Of a DNA stretch of 14,552 nucleotides, positions 12,994 through 14,552 are shown one piece after another. The stretch's first letter is position 1, and every line of letters begins with the position of its first letter. The translations under genes and the position numbers were made by a program. Source of the stretch: an uncultured Clostridium sp. Lineage in GTDB: Bacteria; Bacillota; Clostridia; Peptostreptococcales; Peptostreptococcaceae. Below the pieces are notes generated by a model that did no database searches, had not been told where the DNA came from, and was given only the letters and a program-made list of their open reading frames with translations. The stretch is from contig CALEBD010000154.1 of NCBI GenBank assembly GCA_937944945.1, positions 1 to 14,552 on the forward strand, in the 5' to 3' direction.

Positions 12994-14289
12994 TTATTTC
13001 ACTTCTGGACAAGATAACTCACTATGGTTACTAAATACATATTCAATCACCTTTCTGTTAGCTTCATTCTCTATCTTAAAGTCCCTTTCAATGTAGATGT
13101 CAGTGACCTTCATAGTCTCATCAATATGATTCAATGCAGCATGAACAGTGTACTTATCAATACCTACCTTGTTAACAGCTAATGTAGCCCATGAGTGCCT
13201 TGCAGCATAGTACTCCAAATCATCAATTTTGAGTATCTTGCCAATCTGCTTTAGCCCAAGATTGATGGCTCTGTTGAAGTTCTTGAAAGTAGAATAGAGA
13301 TGATAGAAGCAGAACACCTTCTTCTGGGTGTAATCTTCATATTTCTTCATTAGAGGTAACAGGATAGGAAGAACATCTACTTTCATCTTAGCCTTGTCAA
13401 GTCTCCTGTCTGTAGTCTTAGTCCTGTAATAAGTAATTGAACCACCTTCCATTTCAGTACAGTTGTACAAGTCAGCAGAGTTTATCCCTATTAGGCAGAA
13501 GGAGAGAATGAAACAATCCTTGGCTAAGTTAAAAGGACACAACCTTTCCCTACCATTGGTATTGATGATATAAGGCAGTTCCCATATCTTCTTGATTAAC
13601 TCTACTGATAATGCTCTCTTCCTAGTTGCTTCTTGCTTTGGTATATCCAAATTCTCAAAAGGTGAATTAGGTATTCTAATGACATTCCTGTCATAGTCAT
13701 TATACTTCTTCTTGGCTTCATTGAATAGATGCCTGATACTCCCCATATATAAAGATACCATTCTATTGGAAGGTATTCTCTTGCCTTTCCTCTGGAGTTC
13801 TGCCACCTGTTTAGCCCTTTTCTTGTGAAGGTATTCCATGAACTCCATCATTAACAACTTGGTAACTTGGTTGGTATTCAGTTTATCCTTTCCTAAGAAG
13901 GCAATGAAGGTATTAAGGGTAGTTTGATAATTCCTCTTACCTTTGACCTCTGTAGTTGTTAACCAGTCTTTGCAGAACTGGATAAAGTCAATAGGAGTAT
14001 TTTTTTCCTTCTCTTTCTGGATATAATCAAGTACATCACTTAAGGTTAAATTGGAAGCCTCTAATGGAAGCCCCATGCATAACTCTTCATAGTATCTGAC
14101 CAATTTGTCAGCTTCCTTGATGTACTTTGGATTCTTTAACTTGAAGTCCTTAGTCAGGTCTTCTGTTCTTACAAAGATATGAGTAGCCAACCTCTTAACC
14201 TCTCTGTTATAGGTTACTCTAATCTTCACATTGAAAGTTCCACCAACTTTCATCTCATTCTTTCTGATTTCTGCCTTGAATGTCAGCAT
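12994..14289 (-). CDS. Tyrosine recombinase (integrase)
   Basis: The protein has 431 residues from ATG 14289 (M-L-T-F-K-A-E-I-R-K), which matches the usual start of Bacteroidetes phage-type integrases; an upstream start at 14328 would place the arm-site repeats inside the gene. An N-terminal arm-binding domain (about 1-90) and a SAM-like core-binding domain (about 95-205) precede the catalytic domain. Catalytic residues are seen as R-T-K-T-T-D (beta-hairpin Lys), Y-A-A-R-H-S-W-A-T (Arg364), L-N-H (His388) and T-D-I-Y (Tyr399, the nucleophile). The first Arg of the pentad is not at its usual place: the sequence is L-I-G-I-N-S-A-D-L. It would insert the element into tRNA-His and excise it. No excisionase gene was found. 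The whole gene lacks CpG. Confidence 0.92.
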   Translation of the reverse strand: MLTFKAEIRKNEMKVGGTFNVKIRVTYNREVKRLATHIFVRTEDLTKDFKLKNPKYIKEADKLVRYYEELCMGLPLEASNLTLSDVLDYIQKEKEKNTPIDFIQFCKDWLTTTEVKGKRNYQTTLNTFIAFLGKDKLNTNQVTKLLMMEFMEYLHKKRAKQVAELQRKGKRIPSNRMVSLYMGSIRHLFNEAKKKYNDYDRNVIRIPNSPFENLDIPKQEATRKRALSVELIKKIWELPYIINTNGRERLCPFNLAKDCFILSFCLIGINSADLYNCTEMEGGSITYYRTKTTDRRLDKAKMKVDVLPILLPLMKKYEDYTQKKVFCFYHLYSTFKNFNRAINLGLKQIGKILKIDDLEYYAARHSWATLAVNKVGIDKYTVHAALNHIDETMKVTDIYIERDFKIENEANRKVIEYVFSNHSELSCPEVK

Positions 14290-14308
14290 GTTAGGTATTG
14301 TATTTTTC

Positions 14309-14326
14309 CACCAACAATTAGCCAAC
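14309..14326. repeat. Paired CCAAC repeats, putative integrase arm sites (right)
   Basis: CCAAC occurs at 14311-14315 and at 14322-14326, the second inside TTAGCCAAC (14318-14326). The 11-bp period is the same as in the left repeats at 1777-1796 and in the flank at 1549 and 1560. They lie just upstream of the preferred integrase start, so bound integrase might also control its own gene. Confidence 0.45.
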
Positions 14327-14385
14327 AATTGGACTTTAACAGGTTATTTTATACCAGATTTAGCACCTGAATGATACCCCACTAC

Positions 14386-14426
14386 CAAAGAAAAAGTCCT
14401 CATAAGTTTCTAACTTACAAGGACTT
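14386..14426 (-). terminator. Element-borne terminator for tRNA-His
   Basis: On the minus strand AAGTCCTTGTAAGTT and AACTTATGAGGACTT form a 15-bp stem (two wobble pairs) with an AGA loop, followed by TTTCTTT. It lies inside the element right after the restored tRNA 3' end. It resembles the terminator at 1630-1664, with changes on both sides of the stem that keep it paired. It would also shield the integrase from tRNA transcription. Confidence 0.8.
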
Positions 14427-14432
14427 ACCTAA

Positions 14433-14478
14433 GGGTGGAAGACCGGACTCGAACCGGCGACATTCAGAACCACAATCT
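14433..14478. repeat. Right att core, within the intact tRNA-His
   Basis: It is identical to 1669-1714. The repeat reaches from the tRNA 3' end into the anticodon arm, so strand exchange probably takes place in or near the anticodon stem-loop, as with many tRNA-targeting tyrosine recombinases. Confidence 0.9.
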
Positions 14479-14508
14479 GACGCTCTAACCAACTGAACTA
14501 CATCCACC
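14434..14508 (-). tRNA. tRNA-His (anticodon GTG)
   Basis: On the minus strand the gene begins GGTGGATG and ends CTTCCACC, with the extra G(-1) opposite C73 that is typical of tRNA-His. The anticodon arm is TCAGA, loop TTGTGGT, TCTGA, giving anticodon GTG (14473-14471). The T arm reads GCCGG-TTCGAGT-CCGGT. CCA is not encoded. The 3' part is shared with the left att copy, so this gene is a hybrid of chromosomal 5' and element-derived 3' sequence. One T-T mismatch is seen in the acceptor stem. Confidence 0.93.
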
Positions 14509-14533
14509 ATGTCTGCGTTTCTCTAACGCGGTG

Positions 14534-14541
14534 CAAAGATA
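14534..14541 (-). promoter_or_regulatory. -7 box of the tRNA-His promoter
   Basis: The minus strand reads TATCTTTG, a full match to TAnnTTTG, 25 bases before the tRNA 5' end. The -33 box would lie beyond the window. Confidence 0.6.
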
Positions 14542-14552
14542 GATATTATCTT

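Larger units (their letters stand above)
1669..14478. mobile_element. Integrated mobile element in tRNA-His (about 12.76 kb, TV-Pol type)
   Basis: The element is bounded by an exact 46-bp direct repeat made of the 3' part of tRNA-His. The tyrosine recombinase gene lies next to the intact tRNA, as is usual for tRNA-targeting elements. It carries an integrase, an SF2 helicase, a family-A-like polymerase, a Sak4/RecA-like ATPase, a DUF3871-type protein, a RadC protein and a five-gene cargo operon, all on the minus strand. No relaxase, coupling protein, type IV secretion gene, capsid, terminase or lysis gene was recognised, so it looks like a replicating, helper-dependent element and not a self-transmissible ICE or a full prophage. 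Near-absence of CpG separates the interior sharply from the dnaX side. Confidence 0.85.

Noticed and set aside
1..14552. CRISPR array, IS element or restriction-modification genes
   Set aside because: No regularly spaced long repeats, no transposase and no methyltransferase or restriction motifs were seen on either strand.

Overview
The window looks like Bacteroidales DNA, most likely Bacteroides. Promoter boxes of the TAnnTTTG type, the protein families, and the dnaX C-terminus / VOC protein / PspC-domain neighbourhood all fit this. It holds one complete integrated mobile element of about 12.76 kb inside a tRNA-His gene. The intact tRNA-His lies at the right edge (minus strand). A 46-bp copy of its 3' part lies at 1669-1714. 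The identical copies at 1669-1714 and 14433-14478 mark the two ends of the element.

Layout. 1-1430 is chromosome: the end of dnaX, a glyoxalase-fold (VOC) protein and a small PspC-domain protein. 1431-1668 is a non-coding flank that ends in a tRNA terminator; part of it resembles the integrase-side end of the element and may be the footprint of an earlier insertion. 1669-14478 is the element, and all its recognisable genes are on the minus strand. From right to left they are: a tyrosine recombinase; a replication block (SF2 helicase, then a family-A-like polymerase of the TV-Pol type); a small unknown gene with its own terminator; a block with a RecA/Sak4-like ATPase, a DUF3871-type protein and a RadC/JAB protein; a non-coding zone with possible tiny membrane peptides and several inverted repeats; a tight five-gene cargo operon (lipoprotein, TerB-like protein, membrane protein, retropepsin-like protease, leucine-rich-repeat lipoprotein); and a 580-bp non-coding left end with a strong outward promoter and palindromes.

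How it may work. The integrase would join element and tRNA at the 46-bp core, and the element restores the tRNA and supplies its own tRNA terminator. Helicase, TV-Pol, ATPase and perhaps the small protein would replicate the excised circle. No relaxase, capsid, packaging gene, excisionase or classical repressor was recognised, so transfer probably depends on a helper, and control may lie in RNA or in the repeats described below. The cargo operon puts two lipoproteins and a membrane protein at the cell envelope together with a protease-fold protein; its role is unknown.

The most striking property is compositional. I count about 14 CpG dinucleotides in roughly 12.7 kb of element, against about 40 in the first 830 bases of chromosome. 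No arginine in any element gene is encoded by a CGN codon. GATC is also rare (four copies).
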